Source: a virus
Direction: 5' to 3' (one strand)
Length of the DNA: 51,539 nt
IMG/VR virus record: IMGVR_UViG_3300009413_000010
Span: 1-51,539 of that record
Shown here: one piece after another, positions 1-9,684 of the stretch
Layout of the letters: each line of letters opens with the position of its first letter
Numbering within the stretch: the first letter of the stretch is position 1
Notes under the pieces: generated by a model
What the model was told of the DNA's origin: nothing
What the model saw: the letters and a program-made list of their open reading frames with translations, nothing else
Database searches by the model: none
Program-made: the position numbers and the translations under genes

Positions 1-3000
1 AAATCGAATACCCGACCCTACGGTATTAGTATCGTTATTGAGTATGATAAATCCAGAGTCAATCGTTACAGATTTATTATTACCGGTACTCCCAGTAGAA
101 TTAAGAAAACTTCCACTGGTAGCAGTAATAGCTCCAGTAAGAGTTACATCTGTGGCAGTTATTAATCCAGTGCCAGCGGCAATATTTAATTTCACAGTAC
201 CATCTGCTGCATACCCCACAATACCTCCTGCACTACTGATTATAAGACCGTTTTGGTCTGTACCACTACCGTCATTAACTGTAGGACTAGTTTTAATCAG
301 ACCATCACTACCTGTTAAAGTTATTGTATGTGAGTTTAATGAACCGGTTTTAATAGCCTCAGCAGTTATAGCATTAGCTGCAATAACATCAGCAGTAATA
401 TTCTGTCCTTTACCGTGGAATGCTTGAATAGCTATTTCATCCAGTTCAGATACATCACCAGTACTACAAATAGCTAATAGTCCTCTAGAATCAGAGGTAG
501 CATCACTATAAGTAGTAGTACGTTCTATTTCAGCAGCATCAACATCAGTAAAATCCGACGTTTCAGTATTACCTGAATTAACTAATTTATAATATATATA
601 ATAAACAGTATTATCTACCGTACCTAAATCAAGTGAATTATTATATTCTAGAGCAATAGTCGTATTATCAGCAAAACTAATGGTTCCGCTTGTACTAGTC
701 CCAGCAACACCAGCAGTCGCATGAATATATCTTTGTTTATTAGCTGCAGAACTATTACCCACAAAAAGATTCATATTGGTTGTATATGGTTGTAAACTCT
801 TCTTAAATAAGGCTGCGGAAAAAGCATCCTCACCAGTTCCACTTTTACCACCAAACATTCCTGTGCCTGTACCATCAAAAATTAGGGTTGCCAAACCAGT
901 AGAAGTTTTCGCTGCCCTACAATGGCCTAAGATTATATAATCCATATCAGGATAAAAAGTAGTTACTCCAGATGTAACACCAGCTTGCTCTGTAAATACT
1001 TCAAATGTAAAAGCTCCATTAGAATCTGGTGTTTGATCTGGATCAAAAACAATTTTATGGAGATATGGAAAAGTTGTATTAGAATCCTCTGTGGTAACCA
1101 GACCACCACTATTACCGGCAACTATTTTATACCTCTTCATTCCTCCAATAATAAACTCCCCACCTGTCCATGCAATGGTAATTCTATCCGTAGGTGAGAA
1201 GGATGCTGTATCAGTAGTAGAAGTGGGTCTAAACGTCCAGCCCAACCCTCCCATAGGCACATTCGTAATTCTAGGATATTTCTGTGCCTCTCCTTCAATA
1301 GCGGTTACTATTGAATAGGTAGTACCAATCCCTATAGAATTAGTTCCAGCAGTATTAACTCCTGTACCTTTATACATAGTTAATTGCGCCCCAGCTTGTT
1401 CTGTATAGGTTATTTCCTGAACAAACATATATCCTTCAAAATTAACTAATATGTTGTTAACCCGTATATAATGTCCTGCTCTAACAGGAATATAAACTCT
1501 AATATCTCCGTCATAACCTGACCAACTTCCAGTATTTAATCCCCGTGCTGTCGTAACAGTTGCCCCACTAATAGTTGTTATATAACCATAAGCTGTTACA
1601 ACACCAGCAGAATTTACCTTAGCTATTGTCATTCCTATTCGTGCCCCATATAAATATGCATTATCATCCAATACTACAACAGTACCAGAAGTGATAGAAG
1701 CAACGCCAGTGGCAAGATAGGTAAACGGAGGAGGTAGCGTACTTACTACGCATTCAGTCCGTGTCAATTTAACTCTAGATAAAGATGACGCTATTCGTTC
1801 TCGTGCAGCATCCACATTTTTAATATCATTACCGGTAATTCTTAAAGGTCTATTTATTCCGTAGTTTACCTTGGGTCTACCAGTAGATGGAGTAAAGTCA
1901 AAATGTTGATTACCATTCGTTAAAGTAATCTCACTACTCCCGGTAGCAATGCTCTCAAACTCTTTTTTCTGTGTATTAATCGAAACATCACTAACTGTAT
2001 CTCTTTCAAAAGAAATAAGAATATACCCAGCACCAGAATTTGTGCTTTGATATTGTAGCCTACCTACTATAGGATGTCTATATATAGTATCATCGTCATC
2101 ATGTGCCACTGCTACTGAATAATCAGAATGAGTACTTCCCCATCCTCTAATAACTTCTATTTCAGTATTACTATTTACAGCAGTAACATACATATTTTCT
2201 GAGTTGCCGCCAGTAGTTATCATTATTATTTGACCAGTTTTAAAGGCAGCATCACCAGCAGTCCCGGTTTCCTCAATAGTTAGTGTTGTAACACTGTCAT
2301 TAATAGCACCATTTAGATTTGCAGTTGTATCTGTGTTCACCCCTAATTTCCATAGATAATCAGCGAACTTAAGGGCAGGAGTAGATACATCTCCAACTCG
2401 TGCGAATTTTTTCCCTTCCCATGCAGATGTACTAATAGTAGGATCGGCATGAATAAAAGCAGCACTAGGTGTACCTTCTAGAACCTCGAATTCAAGAGCA
2501 GTGTTATGATCAAAGGTTGCTCCATCAGCATCTTTAATATCACTTCTCAAAACTACAATTGCGCCGGTATACATATCGCTTGAGGGTTTATTAAAATCAT
2601 AATCTGGAAGCATGGGTACTTTAATACCTGTTTTTGTAAAAGCAACTACTGGATATTCAATTGTTAATCCTTTAAAATTAGATGCAGTACTTTCAAAAGT
2701 TGTTCTAGTCCCTCGTTTAAAATAGTTAAAGTCTGCTGCTGGATTATCTGATCCACCTGGATATTCAAATTGAGTATCTACATAATAATCATATCCAAAA
2801 TCTTTCACAGGACTAGAAGTTTCATGTGCATCATTGTTAGCTATTTCAGCTATAACTTTTAAGCCCTGTTTTCCCATAGAAGAAACATCAAATTTTGTTC
2901 CTGTAGATAATGTTTTTCCACTAGTCTCAAATTTTTGTGTGTCATTGGTAAGAATATTAGCTGTACTAATCATTAATGAAGAACTGTGTGGATCAGAAGC

Positions 3001-3441
3001 TGAATCACGGATTATTTTCTGAATCATTTCGCTTCTTGTATTAACAGTACTATCACTACTTATAAACTTCGTTTTATCGTCTGTAGGTATATCCGCTAAT
3101 TCAGCAAGATTATCCCTAGCATAGACTTTAATAACCTGTCCAAAAGCTTTATCATACTCTTGGTTAGATGAATATACTTTACCAGCAAAAAGCACTACTT
3201 TAGAATTACTTTCAATAATTCTTACAGGAGTAAAATCTGAAAACACGCCAGTTAATGGGCCATATCTATCAGAACCAGAACCAAAAGGCTCGGCAGATGG
3301 ATTCATTAACGTAATATTCGCAACTCTTGGATTGCCTAACTTATCAACAATATCTACTCTAATAGTCGCACTTACACTAGCATTAGTGTTTGCTTGTTCC
3401 CAAGAATCACCATCCCAATACTCAACTATAGATACTGCCAT
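1..3441 (-). CDS. tail-tip/baseplate protein with fibre-like C-terminus (3' end outside window)
   Basis: An open frame of 1,147 codons reads leftward from an ATG at 3441 to the window edge with no stop, so the C-terminus is missing. The first ~150 residues (start MAVSIVEYWDGDSW; later VYARDNLAELADI) resemble tail-hub or tail-associated lysin-type proteins that join tail tube to tip. The middle is beta-rich with many Thr/Ser/Gly. The last part (AITAEAIKTGSLNS, then LTGAITATSGSF) looks like the stalk of phage tail fibres. It follows the tape measure and the 191-aa tail protein, the usual place for the tail-tip protein of siphophages. The general role is fairly secure; the exact type (Tal, gpJ-like or hub plus fibre) is inference. 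Confidence 0.75.
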   Translation of the reverse strand, partial: MAVSIVEYWDGDSWEQANTNASVSATIRVDIVDKLGNPRVANITLMNPSAEPFGSGSDRYGPLTGVFSDFTPVRIIESNSKVVLFAGKVYSSNQEYDKAFGQVIKVYARDNLAELADIPTDDKTKFISSDSTVNTRSEMIQKIIRDSASDPHSSSLMISTANILTNDTQKFETSGKTLSTGTKFDVSSMGKQGLKVIAEIANNDAHETSSPVKDFGYDYYVDTQFEYPGGSDNPAADFNYFKRGTRTTFESTASNFKGLTIEYPVVAFTKTGIKVPMLPDYDFNKPSSDMYTGAIVVLRSDIKDADGATFDHNTALEFEVLEGTPSAAFIHADPTISTSAWEGKKFARVGDVSTPALKFADYLWKLGVNTDTTANLNGAINDSVTTLTIEETGTAGDAAFKTGQIIMITTGGNSENMYVTAVNSNTEIEVIRGWGSTHSDYSVAVAHDDDDTIYRHPIVGRLQYQSTNSGAGYILISFERDTVSDVSINTQKKEFESIATGSSEITLTNGNQHFDFTPSTGRPKVNYGINRPLRITGNDIKNVDAARERIASSLSRVKLTRTECVVSTLPPPFTYLATGVASITSGTVVVLDDNAYLYGARIGMTIAKVNSAGVVTAYGYITTISGATVTTARGLNTGSWSGYDGDIRVYIPVRAGHYIRVNNILVNFEGYMFVQEITYTEQAGAQLTMYKGTGVNTAGTNSIGIGTTYSIVTAIEGEAQKYPRITNVPMGGLGWTFRPTSTTDTASFSPTDRITIAWTGGEFIIGGMKRYKIVAGNSGGLVTTEDSNTTFPYLHKIVFDPDQTPDSNGAFTFEVFTEQAGVTSGVTTFYPDMDYIILGHCRAAKTSTGLATLIFDGTGTGMFGGKSGTGEDAFSAALFKKSLQPYTTNMNLFVGNSSAANKQRYIHATAGVAGTSTSGTISFADNTTIALEYNNSLDLGTVDNTVYYIYYKLVNSGNTETSDFTDVDAAEIERTTTYSDATSDSRGLLAICSTGDVSELDEIAIQAFHGKGQNITADVIAANAITAEAIKTGSLNSHTITLTGSDGLIKTSPTVNDGSGTDQNGLIISSAGGIVGYAADGTVKLNIAAGTGLITATDVTLTGAITATSGSFLNSTGSTGNNKSVTIDSGFIILNNDTNTVGSGIRF

Positions 3442-3443
3442 GA

Positions 3444-4019
3444 TTAACTATCCTTTCGGCTCGTCACAACAAACTGCATACTAAAAGTATATCTATCTTC
3501 TTTTGTTGCATCAACCTGTAATCTACACTGTTGTAATGCTACTTCATATACTGCTCCCCCTGTTGAATGGGTTGAAGACGCATAAACAGGAAAGGAAGCA
3601 TCTCCCCATTCTAACTCTAAGGGACTTTCCTCACTGTATATCTTTCCTGTTACAAAATCCTCTATCTTATTTTTATATGGTATAAAATATTTTTTAGCAG
3701 GAGTATCACTCTGAGTTCCATAACCTGATACTCTAGTATACGTGAATGAAGACATTCCTTCAAAACCCGAAGTAGTCTCAGAGGTATTTCCACCGATAGT
3801 ATCTATCACACCAGATAAACTGACAGATGGTCTATATACCCCAATATCAATCAATTGTGGTGATGATTGAGGGATAGGAATTTGAATAGGCGTTTTCGCA
3901 TAGCTAATAGACACATTGTCACATTTCAAAGCATATCCAAATAGAGTAGTAGTAGGAGTACTAGGTATATCTTCATGACTACATGTTCTTAATAATACTG
4001 AAATTTCTGGTTCGGCCAT
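3444..4019 (-). CDS. putative distal tail / minor tail protein (191 aa)
   Basis: A beta-rich protein lying between the tape measure and the tail-tip protein, where many siphophages encode the distal tail protein. Visible segments include a hydrophobic beta-strand-like middle (IDIGVYRPSVSLSGVID) and an acidic patch near LELEWGDASFPVY. The stop is two bases from the start of the next gene, so the two are co-transcribed. I recognise no diagnostic domain; the assignment rests on gene order and composition. Confidence 0.6.
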   Translation of the reverse strand: MAEPEISVLLRTCSHEDIPSTPTTTLFGYALKCDNVSISYAKTPIQIPIPQSSPQLIDIGVYRPSVSLSGVIDTIGGNTSETTSGFEGMSSFTYTRVSGYGTQSDTPAKKYFIPYKNKIEDFVTGKIYSEESPLELEWGDASFPVYASSTHSTGGAVYEVALQQCRLQVDATKEDRYTFSMQFVVTSRKDS

Positions 4020-4029
4020 TTCTTATCTC

Positions 4030-5553
4030 CTAAAGTTCATTGCCAAATTCATTTTCGATTCTTGCCCCTTCCGCAACCTTCACCTTCAGGTCATGAGTTA
4101 CTTGCTCTTGGGTAACCCCCGCAGCACTATTGTTATTTATAGTCAAGGCTACTGTAAGGTCTCCTCCAGCTACGGGGGGAGAGCCTGGAAGACCACCCCC
4201 ATTAATAGCTTGTACGGCTCCATTAGTTTTCTTACCTATCTGACTCGCTGCCAGAGTTCCTATAACATCTGTTGCTAACCCTAACCCAGACAAGCCAACA
4301 CCTGTTAATCCTGTAGCGATTACCGTCTTAGTTGCTAGTGCCCCTGCTTTTGCATATTCACCAGAAGCAACTGCTTTACTAACTTCATACGCTCCAAATC
4401 CTGCTGTAGCCACGGCTCCTACTACTGGAATAGCTTTAGTCAGTTTAGCAACTCCCCCTAGTGCAGTAAGAAGTTTACCTCCACCCAATACTTTACCTAT
4501 AGAACTTGCTAATACTTTAGGATTTTTAGCAGCAGTAACTAGTTTCGAGACACCACCAAGCATCTTTTCAAGTTTACCACCAATAAAGGGTAGTTTTCCT
4601 AATACTCCACCTAGACCCTTCATTATCAGCGAAATTAAACTTAAGGCTCCCTTATAAATAAGTTCCGGAAGTTTCTTTATAGGAGTTATTATCCTTCCAC
4701 CAAGACTCGTAAAGAAACCACTTACCGCCCCAATAGCTCTTACAAATATACCACCAAAAAAAGGAAACATCATTTTGATTAGCCCACTTGTCATCTTAAC
4801 TAAGAAACCCGGTATCTTAAATAGTAGTTTAAGCAAAAAGACCGGCAGCGTCACCAACCATTTTAATAATCTACCAGTTTGAGTAATAAAGAATGCTATA
4901 ATCCATCCTTTAACTCTTGTATCAGTTCCTTTAAACCACTCCCATATATCGACTATTTTTTGTCCTATAGAATCCCTTACATCTATAAGTGTCTCTCCAA
5001 GCCACGGAGAAGCCGTACTCTTCCACCAATCCCTAAACTTATCTGTTAAACCACCTATACCTTCTGGCCCAAGAAGCATCTCTAGACTTCCATCCCACGT
5101 AGACAAAAAGCCGTCGACCCACGCCCACACTGACTTCAGTACCTCAGAAATACCCGTTATTAGGGGAACAATCCAGTTCTGCATAAGCCGCTGCATTAAT
5201 GGAATTCCCTTAGCTAACCAACGTATTAGAGGCATAACCATAGGAAGCAAGGGAGCTAACATAACGTCAATTAATGCGCCAAGTAGCTGGAAGATAACAC
5301 CAATTGTGCTAGTGAATATCTGAGACTGCTTAAGCAAGGCTCCAACACCAAAGTTTAATCCTAGTTGACCTTTAACAAACTTCCCGACACCACCAAGCAG
5401 TTTCTTGAATATGGGAGTATCGACAGATGGTTTTTCTCCCTTGTCAGTATCTTTGGCAGCAGGTTTAGAACCGGTACCGGATGCGTCTGGGCCAGACCTG
5501 CCCCCGCCACCGTTCCATTTTAATAAAACGTCTACTTGTGTTGCTGCTGGCAT
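4030..5553 (-). CDS. tail tape measure protein (507 aa)
   Basis: It follows directly after the two tail-assembly chaperone frames, the standard position of the tape measure gene. The N-terminal ~50 residues are polar and glycine-rich. Residues ~50-450 are long amphipathic and hydrophobic helices rich in Leu, Gly and Lys (for example FKKLLGGVGKF and MLAPLLPMVMPLIRWLAKG), with TM-like stretches around residues 215-290. The family sets tail length at roughly 1.5 angstrom per residue, which would give a short tail of ~75 nm. That is short for the family; the 2,443-aa protein elsewhere in the window is the alternative candidate but lies far from the chaperones. Confidence 0.8.
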   Translation of the reverse strand: MPAATQVDVLLKWNGGGGRSGPDASGTGSKPAAKDTDKGEKPSVDTPIFKKLLGGVGKFVKGQLGLNFGVGALLKQSQIFTSTIGVIFQLLGALIDVMLAPLLPMVMPLIRWLAKGIPLMQRLMQNWIVPLITGISEVLKSVWAWVDGFLSTWDGSLEMLLGPEGIGGLTDKFRDWWKSTASPWLGETLIDVRDSIGQKIVDIWEWFKGTDTRVKGWIIAFFITQTGRLLKWLVTLPVFLLKLLFKIPGFLVKMTSGLIKMMFPFFGGIFVRAIGAVSGFFTSLGGRIITPIKKLPELIYKGALSLISLIMKGLGGVLGKLPFIGGKLEKMLGGVSKLVTAAKNPKVLASSIGKVLGGGKLLTALGGVAKLTKAIPVVGAVATAGFGAYEVSKAVASGEYAKAGALATKTVIATGLTGVGLSGLGLATDVIGTLAASQIGKKTNGAVQAINGGGLPGSPPVAGGDLTVALTINNNSAAGVTQEQVTHDLKVKVAEGARIENEFGNEL

Positions 5554-5565
5554 AATTTACTCCTT

Positions 5566-5784
5566 TTAATGGGCTGCAGCCATGGCTCTCTGTTGATCTT
5601 CTTCGTCCTTTTGACTAAATGCCGCAAGCACCCCCAAAAGAAAAATAATCTCTTCTTCAGAAAATTTTTGTATAGCCTCCCACGGAATCCCCTGTTTTAA
5701 TAATTGTACTACAACTATCCAATATGAAAACACCAGGGCTTCTGTTGGATCATGAGGGTTCGCCACTCCCCTCAAATATGTCAT
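5566..5784 (-). CDS. tail assembly chaperone, downstream (GT-type) frame
   Basis: A 72-codon frame overlapping the end of the 131-aa chaperone gene by four bases and lying in its -1 frame. It has only a weak ribosome site of its own. It is better read as the T-like extension made by -1 slippage on the A-rich heptamer at 5796-5790; the fusion would be about 203 aa. Content (residues 10-60: LVFSYWIVVVQLLKQG, then acidic helices) suits the helical chaperone tails that bind tape measure proteins. Confidence 0.75.
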   Translation of the reverse strand: MTYLRGVANPHDPTEALVFSYWIVVVQLLKQGIPWEAIQKFSEEEIIFLLGVLAAFSQKDEEDQQRAMAAAH

Positions 5785-6176
5785 TGCTCTTTTTTTATTA
5801 CTCCTGAGTCTATTGTATCATCCACACCTTCACCAAAAGCTTTAGGAACGAGAGTTTCTAAAGCCGTTCCCAACCGATCATCAAAAGAAAGAAGAAGAGT
5901 TTCCGTGGTTCGTCCCCATGGAGCCTCTACTATAATCTCCTTCAAACAATCTCTTACATAACCATCAGCACTAAAACTTGTATTTCCTGTACTATCCCAA
6001 TGAAGATTCTTAGAAATTATCTGATTTCGTTTACTCCACGAAATTTGTTTTACTGACACTTCAAAGGATTCGCCAGTTCCGGAAATTTCAAGAGTTCGTA
6101 TTTCTGGATCATGTGATATTAAATATTTGTTATAATCAAATACCGCCTTTACTTTACTTTCACTACTTACTGTCAT
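5781..6176 (-). CDS. tail assembly chaperone, upstream (G-type) frame (131 aa)
   Basis: Lies between tail tube and tape measure, the conserved position of lambda gpG analogues. It is a soluble alpha/beta protein with basic and aromatic segments (QISWSKRNQIISKNL) typical of this family. Ends IKKEQ-stop, with the last two Lys codons forming the slippery site. Expected to bind the tape measure during tail assembly and to be absent from the virion. Function is inferred from position, size and the frameshift arrangement. Confidence 0.75.
   Translation of the reverse strand: MTVSSESKVKAVFDYNKYLISHDPEIRTLEISGTGESFEVSVKQISWSKRNQIISKNLHWDSTGNTSFSADGYVRDCLKEIIVEAPWGRTTETLLLSFDDRLGTALETLVPKAFGEGVDDTIDSGVIKKEQ
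5790..5796 (-). promoter_or_regulatory. probable -1 ribosomal frameshift site (A AAA AAA)
   Basis: Read on the minus strand the zero-frame codons are ATA AAA AAA GAG CAA TGA. The heptamer A-AAA-AAA fits the X-XXY-YYZ slippery pattern in the correct frame. After slipping back one base the ribosome reads AGA GCA ATG ACA and continues through the 72-codon downstream frame. The zero-frame stop is only two codons after the site. Confidence 0.75.
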
Positions 6177-6187
6177 ATGTCCTCCTT

Positions 6188-8041
6188 CTATGGATATATC
6201 GGTTCGTAATCCCTAATGTCTATTTTCATACTCCTAAATACAATATCCGCATCTGCCGAAATTGGATTTGTATCACCTAAATGATGTGGAGCAGTTCTGA
6301 TAAACGCTCCTTGTTCGTTTCCTCCTTGGGCAGCCGTACCATCATTTGGTATAGTAATCTTGATATAATCTTTTTCTGTGGATTCATTAAGAGTAGCTAA
6401 GTCTCGTATAAATGTTAATTCTATACCAAAGCCTTTAAAGGCAGTACCACCTCGATAATCACCAGCCAATAACAACTCTCTAAATAGATCAGCAACATCT
6501 TCAGTGCCCTTATTAACAGAATCATTGGTTGCTAGAGTAGCAGACATAGTATACTCTCGGTTTCCTTCAAACTGCTCTTTAGGTGCCCTTCTACCGTCAT
6601 ATTGTGCCCCTACATAATATTTAGGTTCAGGACTATTACTAATAGATAAATTAAAGCTTTGTAATCTAGCCAGTGCTGTTCCACTAGCAGCGGCTACATT
6701 AAACATCCTTATTTCTCCCTGCGAGAAATAATATGGTGCCGTGGAAGGTCTGTCAAATGTCCCACTACTATTATATTTTCCTACTTTACTAGACGTAATA
6801 CTTTGCATTGATGTATATCTAGGCATTGGTTGGTTTGCTGGCAATGATGGATGAGATTTTACATTATGTACCATATCTAGGAAGTTCACTCCGTCCCAAC
6901 CGCCTGTTAAAAGTCCTCCGGCCTCAGCCGATAGAGTCATACTACCAATCTTCCCACCTACATATCTTCGTTGCCATATATTAGTATTGGCATCATCTAC
7001 AATAGATACGTTCCAAGTAACAGGAGTCAATGCGACCTGTTCATAAATCGAATGTAAGAACTCTGTAGAAGCACTTACCGTAACAGCATATACATCCTCG
7101 TCATCTACATGATCATATGTTAGTGGGGGCCAAATATGCAGAGTAGCGTCAGCAGAACTACTAATTGCAGTTACAACCTGTTTAATTTCATACACTACTT
7201 TGTCACCCGCAGCAACGCCAAACGTCGTACCCGAATGAATACCGTTAGCTCCAGCTTGATCATGGGAACTTCCACTAGGTGCTGTTTTACCATCGGGAAC
7301 ACCAAGCAATACATAACTCCCTGCCGCTATAGAAGCGGCTCCAGCCCCTCGATCAACATGTATAAAAGTATCTCCAGCTTTAGCAGCCCCGTCTAGCTGA
7401 AATCCTGTGTCAGAACCTCCGGTTACAGGAGTTGTTACAACTCTACCAACAGGAAACCGTAGAGGAAAACCATTGAGCATTATCATTCCACCAATAGACC
7501 CAGACAGAGTTTCCTGTCCTGCATACATCTGGTAGAAGTTTCGATTCGTTAGATTTCCTAGAATATAACGCGGCTCAAAGGCTTGTTCTGGGTCAGGGCA
7601 ATCAACTGACTCGTAGACACCCGGTAGCCACGTAATAAATTTACCTTTATCGTCAGTCGTAACAGTGTCTGCTGTAGCATCGGCTGCAGTATTCAGATAT
7701 TCGACCAAGTTCGCTGCAGCACTAATTGCTGGATGGGGGAAACCAAATGGAGTATCCACAGTTACTGTAGCCGTGTTAAATCCTGCAACGACTCGACGCA
7801 TCTCTTTAGGGCCACTGAGATAAGTATCGTTTCCTATTATTATAAATGTTTTAAGATTGGCTCCGCTGCTTGGATTAAACGCACCAGTTAAAGTAACTGT
7901 CCTGTCTCCAGGCTTTACTGCCGTAGAAATGCCAAGACCAGTACTTGCAAACGAAGCAGAGTCTCCCGCTTCCATATAGCCACCCTGCCCCACTTCTGGT
8001 GCAAAGGTGACTGTTGCCTGATCAGACCTATAAATTGCCAT
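6188..8041 (-). CDS. major tail tube protein (617 aa)
   Basis: A long beta-rich protein just upstream of the chaperones. Starts MAIYRSDQATVTFAPEVGQGG, a form common in tail tube proteins. The central region (~230-330) has glycine-rich loops (TAPSGSSHDQAGANG) that may be an added surface domain. The C-terminal third (MSATLATNDSVNKG, then ITIPNDGTAAQGGNEQGAF) again matches tail tube folds. At 617 aa it is longer than common tube proteins (200-350 aa), so an insertion is likely. A late-type promoter at 8074-8079 precedes it, as expected for an abundant protein. Confidence 0.75.
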   Translation of the reverse strand: MAIYRSDQATVTFAPEVGQGGYMEAGDSASFASTGLGISTAVKPGDRTVTLTGAFNPSSGANLKTFIIIGNDTYLSGPKEMRRVVAGFNTATVTVDTPFGFPHPAISAAANLVEYLNTAADATADTVTTDDKGKFITWLPGVYESVDCPDPEQAFEPRYILGNLTNRNFYQMYAGQETLSGSIGGMIMLNGFPLRFPVGRVVTTPVTGGSDTGFQLDGAAKAGDTFIHVDRGAGAASIAAGSYVLLGVPDGKTAPSGSSHDQAGANGIHSGTTFGVAAGDKVVYEIKQVVTAISSSADATLHIWPPLTYDHVDDEDVYAVTVSASTEFLHSIYEQVALTPVTWNVSIVDDANTNIWQRRYVGGKIGSMTLSAEAGGLLTGGWDGVNFLDMVHNVKSHPSLPANQPMPRYTSMQSITSSKVGKYNSSGTFDRPSTAPYYFSQGEIRMFNVAAASGTALARLQSFNLSISNSPEPKYYVGAQYDGRRAPKEQFEGNREYTMSATLATNDSVNKGTEDVADLFRELLLAGDYRGGTAFKGFGIELTFIRDLATLNESTEKDYIKITIPNDGTAAQGGNEQGAFIRTAPHHLGDTNPISADADIVFRSMKIDIRDYEPIYP

Positions 8042-8064
8042 GATTGCCCTCCCTCATAAAGACC

Positions 8065-8085
8065 TTCTTATATATTATACTATTA
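8065..8085 (-). promoter_or_regulatory. late-type promoter (GTATAATATA) for tail tube operon
   Basis: The minus strand shows TAGTATAATATATAAG with the TATAAT at 8079-8074. No TTGACA-like box lies 17 bases upstream. It sits about 35 bases before the tail tube ATG, which follows GAGGGAGGG. The same core precedes other late genes. Confidence 0.55.
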
Positions 8086-8090
8086 AACAA

Positions 8091-8540
8091 CTAAGTTTCT
8101 AATAAAATCGCATTATTTTCTAATGTTACAGTTATGGTTCCTGCCCAGACATTAGCTTGTTCCTGTGTTAATTCTTGAAAATTGACAAACCTTTGCCGTT
8201 GAAAATTAGTCAAAGAATGTATTCTACTATGACAAATACGGCGTAATTCTCTTACTAAATCATACAGTCTCTGTCTACTAGTTAATGTATACACCTCTAT
8301 ATCTAAATTATATGTTCTATTCCCATATTTCCAGTTTCCTATAGGCTCTTCCTCTATTGCTGGACTTCCGGCCCTACCCACAAAATGATCATTATAATTT
8401 AAATCAAATCTCATAGGTTCACTAGCACCTGTAACTTCTACAAAAGCCGGTTTTGCAGAGGTGCCAGAAACATTTGAGTATGTCCACTGATCTTCCAATT
8501 CTACAATAAATTCATTTATAGGAACTGGCTCAGTAGGCAT
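8091..8540 (-). CDS. putative tail terminator / completion protein (149 aa)
   Basis: Sits between the head-tail adaptor gene and the tail tube gene, the usual place of the tail terminator. The protein has alternating beta strands and a helical middle (SRQRLYDLVRELRRICHSR) and ends ITVTLENNAILLET, similar in style to terminator proteins that end in a beta strand. It ends one base before the 375-aa gene, so coupling is likely. Family assignment is by position and shape, not a recognised motif. Confidence 0.55.
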   Translation of the reverse strand: MPTEPVPINEFIVELEDQWTYSNVSGTSAKPAFVEVTGASEPMRFDLNYNDHFVGRAGSPAIEEEPIGNWKYGNRTYNLDIEVYTLTSRQRLYDLVRELRRICHSRIHSLTNFQRQRFVNFQELTQEQANVWAGTITVTLENNAILLET

Positions 8541-9668
8541 TTAAAATACCTCAAACGCTGTCAAGAAGTCCAATCTATCCTCAATTTCTTCCTGCCAGCC
8601 TTGAATTCTAGATTCCATACTAACTCTATCCATACCACTAACAACTGTGTTTCCGAAATCTGCATTTCGCATCACATCTATAGCAACCATCTTTTTACAG
8701 ACTTCCTGAATTATACCAGCCTGTACAATATCTGTATTAATATCTCGTCCAGCTAAATACGTTACTTTAACCGGCATTGTAAATTCTCCCCCACCCCATC
8801 TCCACACTGGTGCATTGTAACTTGTAAATCTAGCTGGTAAAAGAAAGTACCGACTAAATTGAACCATTCCTGTAGTTGGTACTAAGAAAAAATCTTTCGC
8901 TCTTCCTTGTTCTTTTGCGTCCCAACTTGCTCCATTCCAAACTTTTACACTTAGAACACGTTGAGCATTTGGCATCTCAAGTTTAAATCCATTCAAATTA
9001 AATTCGTGATACTCATCATAGACTATATTTGGTCTCCACGATTTGCGAGTATTCATATCAATATAAGCTTGCGATTCATTGATAAAGAAATCTACTGTTT
9101 CTTTAGAAGGAATCGTACTAGTTGTAAAATCCGTAGTTCCTGTTACATTTTTTAATTGCAATAATTCAAAGACAAGTTTACTCGTAGTATATATCGCAAA
9201 AGGTCTACATTGAATTCTTTTAATTGTAGGTGCAGTTGACACACTAGCTGCTGTAACTCTAATCCAATATATGTTTGAACTATTTATAGTTAATGTTGCC
9301 CAATCCTCTAACAAATTCATTGGAAATATTTCAGCCCCATCTTTATCGAATGCGTATTGCGTACCCTCATTATCATCTGGGTCTATAGCAAATCTAGCTG
9401 AGGCTGGTATAAATTCTGTGAAATTACTACCATTACTATATTCCCATGTTAAGGCACCCAAACTTCCAGCCGTATCTACATCAAACATAGCCATATCAAA
9501 TTTTTGGCTATGTCCTAAATAGAGATAATGGGCACTACTATTAAAAAGTGTAAAGGGTGTTCCTGCTGGAGTTTGTGCCTCGAAAGTTACATCAGTATAA
9601 TCACTACTAGATGTGCCTACGCCATCCCAATTAAATATTTTTTTAAATTCCCAGCCTATTCCTGCCAT
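8541..9668 (-). CDS. head-tail adaptor with extra N-terminal virion domain (375 aa)
   Basis: Two parts are visible. Residues ~1-155 form a beta domain of a type repeated in many virion surface proteins (LYLGHSQKFDMAMFDVD, then WEYSNGSNFTEF). Residues ~165-375 are mostly helical and resemble head-tail connector/adaptor proteins (ESQAYIDMNTRKSWRP; end EEIEDRLDFLTAFEVF). Such adaptors sit under the portal. The fusion is unusual in that adaptors are normally 100-200 aa. The role of the first domain is unknown; it may decorate the neck. Confidence 0.5.
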   Translation of the reverse strand: MAGIGWEFKKIFNWDGVGTSSSDYTDVTFEAQTPAGTPFTLFNSSAHYLYLGHSQKFDMAMFDVDTAGSLGALTWEYSNGSNFTEFIPASARFAIDPDDNEGTQYAFDKDGAEIFPMNLLEDWATLTINSSNIYWIRVTAASVSTAPTIKRIQCRPFAIYTTSKLVFELLQLKNVTGTTDFTTSTIPSKETVDFFINESQAYIDMNTRKSWRPNIVYDEYHEFNLNGFKLEMPNAQRVLSVKVWNGASWDAKEQGRAKDFFLVPTTGMVQFSRYFLLPARFTSYNAPVWRWGGGEFTMPVKVTYLAGRDINTDIVQAGIIQEVCKKMVAIDVMRNADFGNTVVSGMDRVSMESRIQGWQEEIEDRLDFLTAFEVF

Positions 9669-9684
9669 TTATATTCTCCATTAC

